DNA from: Oscillospiraceae bacterium
Lineage (GTDB): Bacteria; Bacillota; Clostridia; Oscillospirales; Oscillospiraceae
Assembly: GCA_022801715.1 (NCBI GenBank)
Contig: JAAWSV010000015.1
Coordinates: 1-55,895 of the forward strand
Direction of reading: 5' to 3'
Length of the DNA stretch: 55,895 nt
Below the pieces are notes generated by a model. It saw only the letters and a list, made by a program, of their open reading frames with translations. It did no database searches and was not told the DNA's origin. A program made the translations under genes and the position numbers. Each line of letters begins with the position of its first letter. Position 1 is the first letter of the stretch. This document shows, one piece after another, positions 33,986-43,546 of this stretch.

Positions 33986-35728
33986 TTAGGCCTCCACCTC
34001 GATAAACCGAAACTCCGTCACATCAAACAGTCCCATATCCGTGAGCTTGATCTCCGGGATCACCGCCAGGGACATGAAGCACAATGTCATCACCGGCTCC
34101 ACCTCCCGGTGGATGCCCAGCTTGGTGTAGGCCTCCTCGTGGATGGACTCCAGCTTCTCCGCCACCCACTGGCCGCTCTGGTCGCTCATGAGACCGGCAA
34201 TGGGCATGGGCATGGCGTCGATGACCTGGCCCTCCCGGACCAGGACGATGCCGCCGCCCTGCTCCTTCAGCTTCTCCACGGCGAAGGCCATCTCCTCGTC
34301 GCTGACGCCCACCACGATCACGTTGTGGGAGTCGTGGGCGATGGAGAGGGCGATGGCCCCGTGCTGGATGCCGTAGCCCTTCAAAAAGCCGCAGGCCACG
34401 TTGCCCGTCAGCTGGTGGCGCTCCACCACCGCCACCTTGGCGATATTTAGGTCCTTGGACCAGATAAACTCGCCCTTGTCGTCCAGAGGCACGTCGGCCA
34501 CAGACTTCTTGGTCACCACGCCGCCGGGCTGGATCTCGATGACGTGGACGCGGCCGCTCTTGAGGCCCATCTTGAACTTTTCCACCGAGAAGTCCTTAAA
34601 GCGGATGCTCCCCGCCACGGCGGAGCTGTCGCAGCGCTCCACCGGCAGGAGGTACTCCCCGCCCTCGGCGGCGAGCACGCCCTTGACCCATACCCGGTCC
34701 ACATGGAACTCGGTGAGATCGTCCAAGAGTACAATGTCCGCCCGATAGCCCGGGGCGATGGCCCCCCGGTCGTAGAGCCGGAAGCACTCGGCGGCGTTCA
34801 GCGTGGCCATGCGCAGGGCGGTGACCGCGTCGATGCCCTCCTCCACGCACAGGCGCAGGTGGTTGTCTATGTGTCCCTCCTTCAGGATGGTCTTGGGCTG
34901 ACGGTCGTCGGAGCAGAGGAGGCAGCGGCGGCTGTTCTCCGCCGTGACCCCCTTGGCTAAATTCCGCAGGTCCCGGCAGGCGGAGCCCTGGCGCAGCAGG
35001 ACATACATGCCGAGGCGCAGACGCTCCTGCATGGCCTCCACGCTGCCGCATTCGTGGTCGCCGGAGATCCGGGCGGCGGCGTAGGCGTTCAGCGCCAGCC
35101 CGGAGAGGCCGGGGGAGTGGCCGTCGATGAGCTTGCCGGTGTCCTTGGCGGTCATCAGCTTGTCCAAGACTCCTTCGTCGGTGTTCACCACCCCTGGGAA
35201 GTTCATAAACTCACCCAGCCCCAAAATCTTCTCCCGCCGGATCGGCTCCTCCATCTCCGCCGCGTCGATAACGGCCCCGGCGTGCTCAAAGGGGGTGGCG
35301 GGCACACAGGAGGGCAGCATAAACTGAATATCCAAGGCGGTATTCTCCGCCGCCTCCATCATATAGTCCAGCCCCTTGATGCCGCAGACATTGACGATCT
35401 CATGGGGATCGGCGATGATGGTGGTCCCCCCGTGGGGCACCAGCAGCCGCCCCAGCTCCTCAGGGGAGAGGTAGGAGGACTCGATGTGGATGTGGCTGTC
35501 AATAAACCCGGGCACGGCATACCGCCCCCCGCCGTCCACCTCGGTCTCCCCGGAGTAGCTGCCCACTCCGGCAATCTCCCCGCCGCAGAGGGCAATATCC
35601 CCTTCGATCCACTCCCCGGTAAACACATTGAGGACCTTACAGTTCTTAATCACCATCTCCGCCGGAACCGTCCCGGCGGCGGTTTGGATCAGCTTTTTCA
35701 GAGTTTCTTTCGTCATTTTGGCGCTCAT
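33986..35728 (-). CDS. ade: Adenine deaminase
   Basis: Ade converts adenine to hypoxanthine and ammonia for purine salvage. The 580 residues are standard length. All family motifs are present: metal site GFIDSHIHIESS with H79 and H81, DPHEIVNV (107-114), GLGEFMNFPGV, DGHSPGLSG, LCSDDR, EGHIDNHLR and the C-terminal IAHDSHN. The ATG at 35728 has AAGGGAG 8 nt upstream; a longer frame would run through a repeat. It lies between a divergent paralogue upstream and a purine permease downstream in one transcription unit. Confidence 0.96.
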   Translation of the reverse strand: MSAKMTKETLKKLIQTAAGTVPAEMVIKNCKVLNVFTGEWIEGDIALCGGEIAGVGSYSGETEVDGGGRYAVPGFIDSHIHIESSYLSPEELGRLLVPHGGTTIIADPHEIVNVCGIKGLDYMMEAAENTALDIQFMLPSCVPATPFEHAGAVIDAAEMEEPIRREKILGLGEFMNFPGVVNTDEGVLDKLMTAKDTGKLIDGHSPGLSGLALNAYAAARISGDHECGSVEAMQERLRLGMYVLLRQGSACRDLRNLAKGVTAENSRRCLLCSDDRQPKTILKEGHIDNHLRLCVEEGIDAVTALRMATLNAAECFRLYDRGAIAPGYRADIVLLDDLTEFHVDRVWVKGVLAAEGGEYLLPVERCDSSAVAGSIRFKDFSVEKFKMGLKSGRVHVIEIQPGGVVTKKSVADVPLDDKGEFIWSKDLNIAKVAVVERHQLTGNVACGFLKGYGIQHGAIALSIAHDSHNVIVVGVSDEEMAFAVEKLKEQGGGIVLVREGQVIDAMPMPIAGLMSDQSGQWVAEKLESIHEEAYTKLGIHREVEPVMTLCFMSLAVIPEIKLTDMGLFDVTEFRFIEVEA

Positions 35729-35750
35729 AGTTTTTGCTCCCTTCATCTTA

Positions 35751-35875
35751 GTGAGGAGTGAGGAGTGGATGTGTCCGGCTCCGCCGGACAATTTACATTG
35801 TGCCGACAGAGGGCAGGCCCCTGCGCCCTCCCCATACATGCCTCCTGACTCCTGCCGCAAAAAAGCTCCTGACTC
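35751..35875. repeat. MITE-like palindromic element, copy 3
   Basis: The left end reads GTGAGGAGTGAGGAGTGGAT and the right end GCCTCCTGACTCCTG, with a GTCCGGC/GCCGGAC hairpin inside. It fills the 149-nt gap between the two deaminase genes and ends right at the stop of the upstream one. Confidence 0.55.
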
Positions 35876-35877
35876 GC

Positions 35878-37659
35878 TTATTTCCCCCGCAGCTTCAGCA
35901 CCGGATCAAACGTAGTGAGATTGACATAGTCCACCGGACCCACGTCGGTGATGGCGTAGTCGGGGATGGCCGTGATGGGCAGGAAGAACATATACATCAT
36001 GGGGTTGGGCAGGTCCGAGCCCAGGGAGCGGGCGGCGGTGTCGATGCGCCGCTCCTGCTCCGCCATCTCCTCCGGCTCGCAGTCGCTGACGATGCCGCCT
36101 ACCGGCAGGGGCAAGAACTGTAGGATCTCCCCGTCGGCCACCACCACCTGGCCGCCGCCGTGCTCAATGAGATAGTTGGCGGCGATGGACATGTCCTCCG
36201 GGCTGACGCCCATGACCACCAGGTCGTTGTCGTCCGGCGCGGCGGAGGAGGCCATGGCCCCGCGCTTCAGCTTCCAGCCGGAGCAGAAAGCTAAAGACTT
36301 GTTGCCGTTGCGGCCAAACCGCTCCAGCACGGATACCAGCGCCACATCCTGCTCTGGGTCGGGGAGGACCACACCGTTTTTCACCTGCAAGGTCACGTCC
36401 CGGCGCTTGCGGACGAAGGGACCCTTCACGTCCATGACCAGCACGTCGGCGGTGCCCTCCTCCATGTCCACGTGGTAGGTGAAGGTGTCGGGGGTGGTGA
36501 GGGCGCACTTGAGCGCCCCCTTGAGGACGCCGCTGCGCTCCGGGGCCTTCAGCTCATAGGACAGGCGCTCCTTCTCCGCCACCATATTGCCGTTGGTCAT
36601 CACCCGCTCAATGCTAAATTTGTGCAGGTCGTCCACAAAGAGGATATCGGCGATGCGGCCCGGGCAGATGGAGCCCACCAGGTGGTCGATACGGTAGGCC
36701 TCGGCGCTGTTGATGGTGGCCATCTGGATGGCGGTCATGGGGTCCACCCCGGCGGCCATGGCCAGGCGCACCACGTTGTCTAAATGCCCCTTGGAGAGGA
36801 TGTCGGTGGCGGTGATGTCGTCGGTGCAGAAGCTCACCCGGCGGGCGAAGGCCGGGTTCACCTCGGTGACGGCCCGGATGTTCTCCGCCAGGAAATGGGT
36901 GACGCAGGACTCCCGGATGAGCATGTGCATACCCTTGCGCATTTTCTCCACCACTTCCTCGTGGTCATAGCTCTCGTGGTCCAGCCGCACCCCGGCGCAG
37001 AGATAGCCGTTTAAGTCGTTGCCCCGGGCCATGGGAGCGCAGCCAAACACCGGCAGACGGTTTTGGAAGGCGCAGGAGATAGCCCCGAGGGTGTCCTCAT
37101 CCTCCTCCTGAATAAACTCCCGGACGGTCTCCCACACGCCGAAGCACTCCGGCCACTGCTGTACCTGCTGATGGGTCTCCTTGGTGAAGTTGTAGGCCAC
37201 GGTGGACTGGGGCACGGTGTAGGGGGTCTTGTAGGGGGCGCCCCAAAAGACCTTCAGGGGGCTCCGCTTCACCTCCGCCAGTACCTCCTGCAGGCCCTCC
37301 AGGCCGGAGACGGAGATATACTCGTCCAGCCCGGAGATCATGCTGGTGGTGCCGTGGGGCACCACGGCCTTGGCGTAGCTGGTGATGCTCAGTTTGCTGC
37401 ACTCGCTGTGGATGTGGCCGTCGATCAGGCCGGGGACCAGGTAGCGGCCCTCCGCCTCGATGATCTCGGTGTCCGGCCCGACGTAGGCGGACACGTCCCC
37501 CACGGCGGCAATCATGTCGCCGTAGACGGCCACATCGGCGGGGTAGATCTCACTGGACATAACGTTGACCAGCTGCCCGCCGCGGATGATCTTGTGGGCG
37601 GGGAGCTTTCCGCGTCCGGCGCGGATACGGGTTTTCAGGTCGGCGATGGTTCTCTCCAC
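35878..37659 (-). CDS. Divergent adenine deaminase-like amidohydrolase
   Basis: Protein of 593 residues, clearly related to Ade over its whole length. The first metal pair HIH is kept (H82, H84 in GLIDGHIHSE), as are CTDD and GHLDN. Other Ade motifs are changed: DPHE reads SGLDE, DGH reads FGC, and the C-terminal HDSHN reads APDDND. It may therefore bind metal differently or act on another substrate; 'adenine deaminase' would be an over-call. The GTG at 37659 is used because AGGAGG lies 9 nt upstream; the longer TTG start would place that site inside the gene. It is first in the operon, with a strong promoter. Confidence 0.85.
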   Translation of the reverse strand: MERTIADLKTRIRAGRGKLPAHKIIRGGQLVNVMSSEIYPADVAVYGDMIAAVGDVSAYVGPDTEIIEAEGRYLVPGLIDGHIHSECSKLSITSYAKAVVPHGTTSMISGLDEYISVSGLEGLQEVLAEVKRSPLKVFWGAPYKTPYTVPQSTVAYNFTKETHQQVQQWPECFGVWETVREFIQEEDEDTLGAISCAFQNRLPVFGCAPMARGNDLNGYLCAGVRLDHESYDHEEVVEKMRKGMHMLIRESCVTHFLAENIRAVTEVNPAFARRVSFCTDDITATDILSKGHLDNVVRLAMAAGVDPMTAIQMATINSAEAYRIDHLVGSICPGRIADILFVDDLHKFSIERVMTNGNMVAEKERLSYELKAPERSGVLKGALKCALTTPDTFTYHVDMEEGTADVLVMDVKGPFVRKRRDVTLQVKNGVVLPDPEQDVALVSVLERFGRNGNKSLAFCSGWKLKRGAMASSAAPDDNDLVVMGVSPEDMSIAANYLIEHGGGQVVVADGEILQFLPLPVGGIVSDCEPEEMAEQERRIDTAARSLGSDLPNPMMYMFFLPITAIPDYAITDVGPVDYVNLTTFDPVLKLRGK

Positions 37660-37722
37660 GGTGTTATTCCTCCTCAATGGTTGTTTTTTCTCCTAAGATT
37701 TGGGTGGATTTTACTTGCAGAT

Positions 37723-37751
37723 ATCTTATCTTTTTAGAAAAGGAATGTCAA
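37723..37751 (-). promoter_or_regulatory. Promoter of the purine salvage operon
   Basis: On the minus strand, a perfect TTGACA (37751-37746), a 17-nt spacer and TAAGAT (37728-37723), about 64 nt upstream of the GTG. The leader is too short for a purine riboswitch and none is seen. Confidence 0.8.
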
Positions 37752-37819
37752 TAAAAGAATTGCCGCCCCATAGAACTGCCTCCCGCTTTTTCAAAGCGTG
37801 CTCTATTGGGCACAAACTG

Positions 37820-37848
37820 TTGCAGTTCCAGAGAATCTATGGTATCCT
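37820..37848 (+). promoter_or_regulatory. Promoter of the methyltransferase gene
   Basis: TTGCAG at 37820-37825, a 17-nt spacer and TATCCT at 37843-37848, 36 nt upstream of the ATG at 37885. It is divergent from the purine operon promoter. Confidence 0.6.
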
Positions 37849-37884
37849 ATTCCCAGAAAACAAAAACCGACAGGAGAACCCAAC

Positions 37885-39000
37885 ATGGTAACTTATATCA
37901 TCCCCTGCCTCTTCGGTCTGGAGGGCTTGGTGGGCGACGAGCTCCGCCGCCTCCGGCTCCACGACGTGCAGGTGGAAAACGGCAGGGTCCTCTGCCGGGG
38001 GGAGATCGGGGACCTCCCCCGTCTGAATCTCAACCTCCGCTGCGGCGAGCGGGTGCTCCTCCAGATGGCCCGTTTCACCGCCCGGGACTTCGACAGCCTC
38101 TTTGAGGGCGTCAAATCCGCCCCTTGGGAGCAGTTCATCCCCAGGGAGGGCCAGTTCCCGGTAAAGGGACACAGCCTGGACTCCCAGCTCCACTCCGTCC
38201 CCGCCTGCCAGGGCGTCGTGAAAAAGGCCGCCGCCGCCCGCCTGGGGGAGCGGTACGGCCTCCAGACCCTGCCGGAGACCGGCGTGAAGCACCAGATCCA
38301 GTTTGCCATCATGGGTGACGAGGTGACCCTCTGCCTGGACACCTCCGGCCTCGGCCTCCACAAGCGGGGCTACCGGGCGGTGGGGGTGGAGGCCCCCCTG
38401 CGGGAGACGCTGGCCGCCGCCATGGTTACCTTGGCCCGCTACCGGGGGAGGGACCCCCTCCGGGACCCCTTCTGCGGCAGCGGCACCATCCCCATTGAGG
38501 CCGCCCTCATCGCCAGGAACCGGGCCCCCGGCCTGGACCGGAGCTTCGACGCCCAGCGGTGGGCGGCGGTGCCCCAGAGCGCCTGGCTCACCGCCGCGGA
38601 GGAGGCCATGGATCAGGAGTTTGATGGACAGTACGACATCTGGGGCGGGGACATCAGCCCCCGCGCCGTGGAGATCGCCCGAGAGAACGCCCGGAAGGCC
38701 GGCGTGGAGGACATCGTCCGCTTTGACCGGGCCGACGCCGCCTCTCTCCGCGTCTCCGGGGAGTACGGGCAGATCGTCACCAACCCGCCCTACGGCCAGC
38801 GCCTTCTGGAGCAGGAGGAGGCGGAGGCCCTCTACCGGGCCTTCGGGGAGGTCTACCGGACGGTGCCCCCCAAGTGGCGGGTGCTGATCCTATCCAGCCA
38901 TCCGGCGTTTGAGAAGCACTTCGGCCGGCGGGCGGACAAAAAGCGCAAGCTCTACAACGGTATGATCAAGTGCGACCTGCACATGTTCCAGCGGGGATAG
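37885..39000 (+). CDS. THUMP-domain class I rRNA/tRNA methyltransferase (RlmL N-domain-like)
   Basis: SAM-dependent RNA methyltransferase of 371 residues. An N-terminal ferredoxin/THUMP region (about 1-160) is followed by a Rossmann catalytic domain with DPFCGSGTIPIEAALIARN (about 193-211) and the N2-guanine/N6-adenine motif NPPYG (about 298-302). It matches the single-domain RlmL/YpsC group that makes m2G in 23S rRNA; a tRNA guanine methyltransferase is the alternative. The ATG at 37885 has AGGAG 9 nt upstream. Confidence 0.92.
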   Translation: MVTYIIPCLFGLEGLVGDELRRLRLHDVQVENGRVLCRGEIGDLPRLNLNLRCGERVLLQMARFTARDFDSLFEGVKSAPWEQFIPREGQFPVKGHSLDSQLHSVPACQGVVKKAAAARLGERYGLQTLPETGVKHQIQFAIMGDEVTLCLDTSGLGLHKRGYRAVGVEAPLRETLAAAMVTLARYRGRDPLRDPFCGSGTIPIEAALIARNRAPGLDRSFDAQRWAAVPQSAWLTAAEEAMDQEFDGQYDIWGGDISPRAVEIARENARKAGVEDIVRFDRADAASLRVSGEYGQIVTNPPYGQRLLEQEEAEALYRAFGEVYRTVPPKWRVLILSSHPAFEKHFGRRADKKRKLYNGMIKCDLHMFQRG

Positions 39001-39046
39001 TGCGGCAGCTTGATGGCGAGACGAGAGAGGGGGAGGACGTGTTTCT

Positions 39047-40006
39047 ATGCGGCACATTCTGATTATCAACCCCAACGCCGGCAGGAAAAAAAGCACCACC
39101 GACCTTCTGGCGGCGGCCAAGGGTCTCCGGCAGCGGCATGGCTTGGACTGCGCCTGCATCCTCACCCAGCGCCCCGGCCACGCCCTGGAGACCTGCCGCT
39201 CCATCGCCGCGGCCTGCGGGGCGGTGCGCTTCTACGCCTGCGGCGGCGACGGCACGGTGAACGAGGTGGCCAATGCCATCGCCGGCCTCCCCAACGCGGC
39301 CATGACCTGCGTGCCCACAGGCACCGGCAACGACTTCCTCAAAAACTTCGGGCCGGAGCTGGCGCCGCGGTTTTTGGACATCGAGCAGCTCTGGAACGGT
39401 CCCACCCTCCCCTTGGACGCCATCGACTGCAACGGCCGGCTGGCCCTGACCATCGCCTGCGCCGGTTTTGACGCCCGGGTGGCCCGGGATGTCCACACCT
39501 TCGGCAACAGCCGCCTGCTGCCGGGGCGGAGCAGCTACATCGCCTCCCTATCCGTCAATTTCCTCCTCCGTCCCCTGTGTCAGCGGTGGCGGCTGTACTT
39601 GGACGGCGAGGAGCAGACGGAGGAGGAGTACGTGCTGGTGGCCGCCTGCAACGGCCGCTACTACGGCGGAGGCTTCCTGCCGGTGCCGGAGGCCCGGATG
39701 GACGACGGCGTGCTGCACACGATGATTGTCACCCGGACCAGCCGGGGGGAGTTCCTCCGCTTCGTTGGCCCCTACTCCTCTGGGGACTACCACAAGGCCC
39801 CCGGCATCGCCCGCGTTGTCACCGCCCAGGAGGTGCGCATAGAGGGCGTGGACGCCGATATTGTCACTTGCTTAGACGGCGAGGTGATGAGCAGCCCCTC
39901 GGTGTGCCTGCGCCTCAGCGGCAAGCGGGTAAACTTCTTCGGCCCCGCCGGCTGCAGCCCCAACGCCACCGCCCGAGAGCCGGCGGAGAAGCCTGTGGGA
40001 GGTTGA
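39047..40006 (+). CDS. Diacylglycerol/lipid kinase family protein
   Basis: Lipid kinase of 319 residues in the DagK/YegS family. GGDGT (66-70) and GTGNDF (92-97) form the nucleotide site, and the N-terminal ILIINPNAG is typical. C-terminal beta-domain sequence such as CNGRYYGGGF and GEVMSSPSVCLRL closes the fold. The family phosphorylates diacylglycerol to recycle it or acts on related lipids. It starts 46 nt after the methyltransferase stop and is probably in the same transcript. Confidence 0.92.
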   Translation: MRHILIINPNAGRKKSTTDLLAAAKGLRQRHGLDCACILTQRPGHALETCRSIAAACGAVRFYACGGDGTVNEVANAIAGLPNAAMTCVPTGTGNDFLKNFGPELAPRFLDIEQLWNGPTLPLDAIDCNGRLALTIACAGFDARVARDVHTFGNSRLLPGRSSYIASLSVNFLLRPLCQRWRLYLDGEEQTEEEYVLVAACNGRYYGGGFLPVPEARMDDGVLHTMIVTRTSRGEFLRFVGPYSSGDYHKAPGIARVVTAQEVRIEGVDADIVTCLDGEVMSSPSVCLRLSGKRVNFFGPAGCSPNATAREPAEKPVGG

Positions 40007-40142
40007 AATTAGGAGTTAGGAGTCGAAGGTGTGCCTTTGGCGACGGATTTGAATTTATAGAGTGGGAGCAGGGAGATTTCCCCTTGCGGCGAACAAAAAC
40101 GGGAGCAGTCTGCGCACATTTCAACGAGAATGGGGATCGAAT

Positions 40143-40602
40143 GTAGGGGCGCACATTGTGCGCCCGTTCTATCAACAACCGCCGCACCGGAGAAGGGTGG
40201 GCGGACAATGTCCGCCCCTACAGATGGATTATACGGACATAACCGCCAAGCACGGCGGCATTTGCGGCACTACGAACAGCAAAGCAATCATCAAGTTTCG
40301 GAGGCAAGTCGGGCGACGCAGGCAGAGCGGCAGCGGGTGTTTACCAAAAAGCTAAAGACGGGGGAACGCTCGCCAGCGCCGTTCTGTTGAGCGAGAGCCA
40401 CCGCCGCCGCGTCTGAAACTGCGCAGTAAACTTACGCACCAGTCTGCCGAGACAGCGCTGTAACTTGGGGTTCTTAGGGGGTAGCGAATCAGGGCTGTGC
40501 CCCCTGCGGGGGCTAAAACCCGCCTGAGCGGACACCTAAGGGTGCTTTTGCTTACTTTTCTCACAAGAGAAAAGCAAGTCGCCCCAAGGGACGACCCCCC
40601 AT
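40143..40602 (+). repeat. Composite intergenic element, copy 3, with inverted REP-like pair
   Basis: Starts with an inverted pair: GTAG then GGGCGCACA/TGTGCGCCC (40143-40165), and GGGCGGACA/TGTCCGCCC then CTAC (40199-40221). AACGAACAGCAAAGC, AAGTCGGGCGA, GGCAGAGCGGCAGCG, the 68-nt nested stem, CTTACTTTTCTC/GAGAAAAGCAAG and AGTCGCCCC follow as in 1787-2330. With the groES promoter it accounts for the 763-nt gap 40007-40769. Confidence 0.72.
40473..40540 (+). other. 68-nt nested stem element, copy 2 (possible structured RNA)
   Basis: Outer CTTAGG/CCTAAG, middle GGGCT/AACCC (one change from copy 1) and apical GCCCCC-TGC-GGGGGC, the same length as at 2173-2240. The apical hairpin differs in sequence but keeps pairing. 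Confidence 0.45.
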
Positions 40603-40653
40603 AGGTATGTTTGTGAACAATTTGTAAAAAGGCGGATTTTTCAAAATTTCCCC

Positions 40654-40682
40654 TTTACAAAACAGCGGTTTCGGGTTATGAT
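40654..40682 (+). promoter_or_regulatory. Promoter of groES
   Basis: TTTACA at 40654-40659, a 17-nt spacer and TATGAT at 40677-40682, ending 10 nt before the CIRCE operator, so HrcA bound there would block transcription initiation. Confidence 0.85.
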
Positions 40683-40692
40683 AGCCACAGCG

Positions 40693-40719
40693 TTAGCACT
40701 CCGAAGAAATGAGTGCTAA
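40693..40719 (+). promoter_or_regulatory. CIRCE operator (HrcA site)
   Basis: The perfect consensus TTAGCACTC-N9-GAGTGCTAA. The inverted repeat is extended by a further 7 bp on each side (CACAGCG/CGCTGTG, 40686-40726), giving 16-bp arms. HrcA repression of groESL is inferred; hrcA itself is not in the window. Confidence 0.97.
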
Positions 40720-40769
40720 CGCTGTGAATGGGTTTATACAAAAATAAAACATATATGGAGGCATGAAAC

Positions 40770-41054
40770 ATGAAACTGATCCCTCTGGCAGACCGCGTTG
40801 TGCTGAAGAAGATGGAGGCGGAGGAGACCACCAAGAGCGGCTTCATTCTGGTGGGCAGCGCCAAGGAGAAGCCCGATGTGGCCGAGGTGGTATCTGTGGG
40901 TCCTGGCGGCATGGTAGACGGCAAGGAGGTCACCATGAGCGTCAAGCCCGGCGACAAGGTGCTCACGGAGAAGTACGGCGGCTCCACGGTAAAGGTGGAC
41001 GGCGAGGAGTACTTGGTTGTCCGGCAGAGCGAGATCATCGCCATCGTTGAATAA
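40770..41054 (+). CDS. groES: Co-chaperonin GroES
   Basis: Heptameric lid of the GroEL chamber; 94 residues, full length. MKLIPLADRVVLKK at the N-terminus, the mobile loop EETTKSGFILVG (about 18-29) and the closing YGGSTVKVDGEEYLVVRQSEI are standard. GGAGG precedes the ATG. It is controlled by CIRCE. It is unusual in being separated from groEL by 395 nt of palindromes rather than a short gap. Confidence 0.98.
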   Translation: MKLIPLADRVVLKKMEAEETTKSGFILVGSAKEKPDVAEVVSVGPGGMVDGKEVTMSVKPGDKVLTEKYGGSTVKVDGEEYLVVRQSEIIAIVE

Positions 41055-41345
41055 AGAGGGGACTTCGTCCCCCCTTTGGATTCCGCCCCACTGGGTCTGC
41101 GACCCAGCAGGGCCCCCGAATGATTTGACTTGCGCAGGCGGAATGAATCCGCCTTTGCGTCAAGGTTTTGGCCGCTGGCCAAAACGCTTGTACGCGCCAC
41201 TTGGCGCGGTCAGTGACGTCGGTCACTGGTGTGCGCGCCCACGGCGCGCGGGTCGTGGGATTTTTCCGAGGAGCGCGGTCCCCGGAAAAATGATTTTACT
41301 TTATTTGTTCGCCTTAGCGAACAAACCACTGGGGGCTGCGCCCCC
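41053..41345 (+). repeat. Array of ten hairpins between groES and groEL
   Basis: Stems at 41053-41077, 41091-41107 (CTGGGTC/GACCCAG), 41136-41154 (AGGCGGA/TCCGCCT), 41165-41185 (GTTTTGGCC/GGCCAAAAC), 41194-41207 (GCGCCA/TGGCGC), 41211-41228 (CAGTGAC/GTCACTG), 41233-41249 (GCGCGCC/GGCGCGC), 41260-41291 (ATTTTTCC/GGAAAAAT), 41304-41325 (TTTGTTCGC/GCGAACAAA) and 41331-41345 (GGGGGC/GCCCCC). All are distinct in sequence; most loops are 3-5 nt. The end of a MITE-like repeat (TTCCTGACTCCTAATTTC, about 41405) follows. The first stem could partly terminate groES transcripts. Confidence 0.85.
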
Positions 41346-41419
41346 CCTTGGATACCCCCGCGTCCTGCGGGACGGGGAGGCGGCTGGGAGCGGGAGGGAA
41401 AATAATTCCTGACTCCTAA

Positions 41420-43075
<1,656 letters not shown>

Positions 43076-43086
43076 GAGCCCAACAC

Positions 43087-43125
43087 AAAGCCCCGCCGTC
43101 CATAGGACGGCGGGGCTTTTTCCAT
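43087..43125 (+). terminator. Rho-independent terminator of groESL
   Basis: Stem AAAGCCCCGCCGTCC/GGACGGCGGGGCTTT with loop ATA, then a T-run, 11 nt after the groEL stop. Confidence 0.92.
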
Positions 43126-43216
43126 CAAATGCAGGACCCGGCCCGCGAGGAACCGTCGCGCCCTGCAATGCGGCGCAAGAACCCCGTAGGGCGGGACGAC
43201 CCGGCCCGCCGTTCCC

Positions 43217-43371
43217 CGTCCTCCTGTACCCCCCAATAAACCGCCGTCCTCCTGTGTACCCCCCAATAAACCGCCGTCCTCCTGTGCACCCCCCGATAAA
43301 CCACCGTACTCCTGTGCACCTTCCGATAAACCACCGTACTCCTGTGCACCTTCCGATAAACCACCACACCC
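43217..43371. repeat. 30-bp tandem repeat (minisatellite)
   Basis: About five units in exact 30-bp register (43231, 43261, 43291, 43321 and 43351, with a partial unit before). The unit core is AATAAACCGCCGTCCTCCTG or GATAAACCACCGTACTCCTG, then TGCACC. Units change stepwise from one end to the other. It lies in the 471-nt gap after groEL, which holds no gene. Confidence 0.85.
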
Positions 43372-43373
43372 AT

Positions 43374-43452
43374 GTAGGGGCGCACATCGTGCGCCTGCTC
43401 TATCGTTACCCACCGAACCAAGATAGAACGGGCGCACAATGTGCACCCCTAC
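43374..43452. repeat. Inverted pair of REP-like hairpins
   Basis: GTAG with GGCGCAC/GTGCGCC at 43374-43395 and, inverted, GGGCGCACA/TGTGCACCC with CTAC at 43430-43452. The pair is arranged as in a BIME, and directly abuts the minisatellite. Confidence 0.65.
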
Positions 43453-43490
43453 AACACATTTTTCGCGTTATGATTCACAACCATAGAGTG

Positions 43491-43520
43491 TTGGAAATTC
43501 CTCGTTTCCTCTGATAAAAT
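43491..43520 (+). promoter_or_regulatory. Promoter of the helix-turn-helix gene
   Basis: TTGGAA at 43491-43496, an 18-nt spacer and TAAAAT at 43515-43520. Transcription would start near 43527, which argues for the ATG at 43547 rather than 43529. Confidence 0.6.
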
Positions 43521-43546
43521 AAGGAAAAATGCAACAGAGGTGGGTT

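Noticed and set aside
37660..37722. Purine riboswitch in the leader of the deaminase operon
   Set aside because: The leader from the predicted start of transcription is about 55 nt, too short for the aptamer plus expression platform, and none of the conserved aptamer bases are seen.
43217..43371. CRISPR array
   Set aside because: The 30-bp units are directly adjacent with no spacers, and no cas genes are present; it is a simple tandem repeat.
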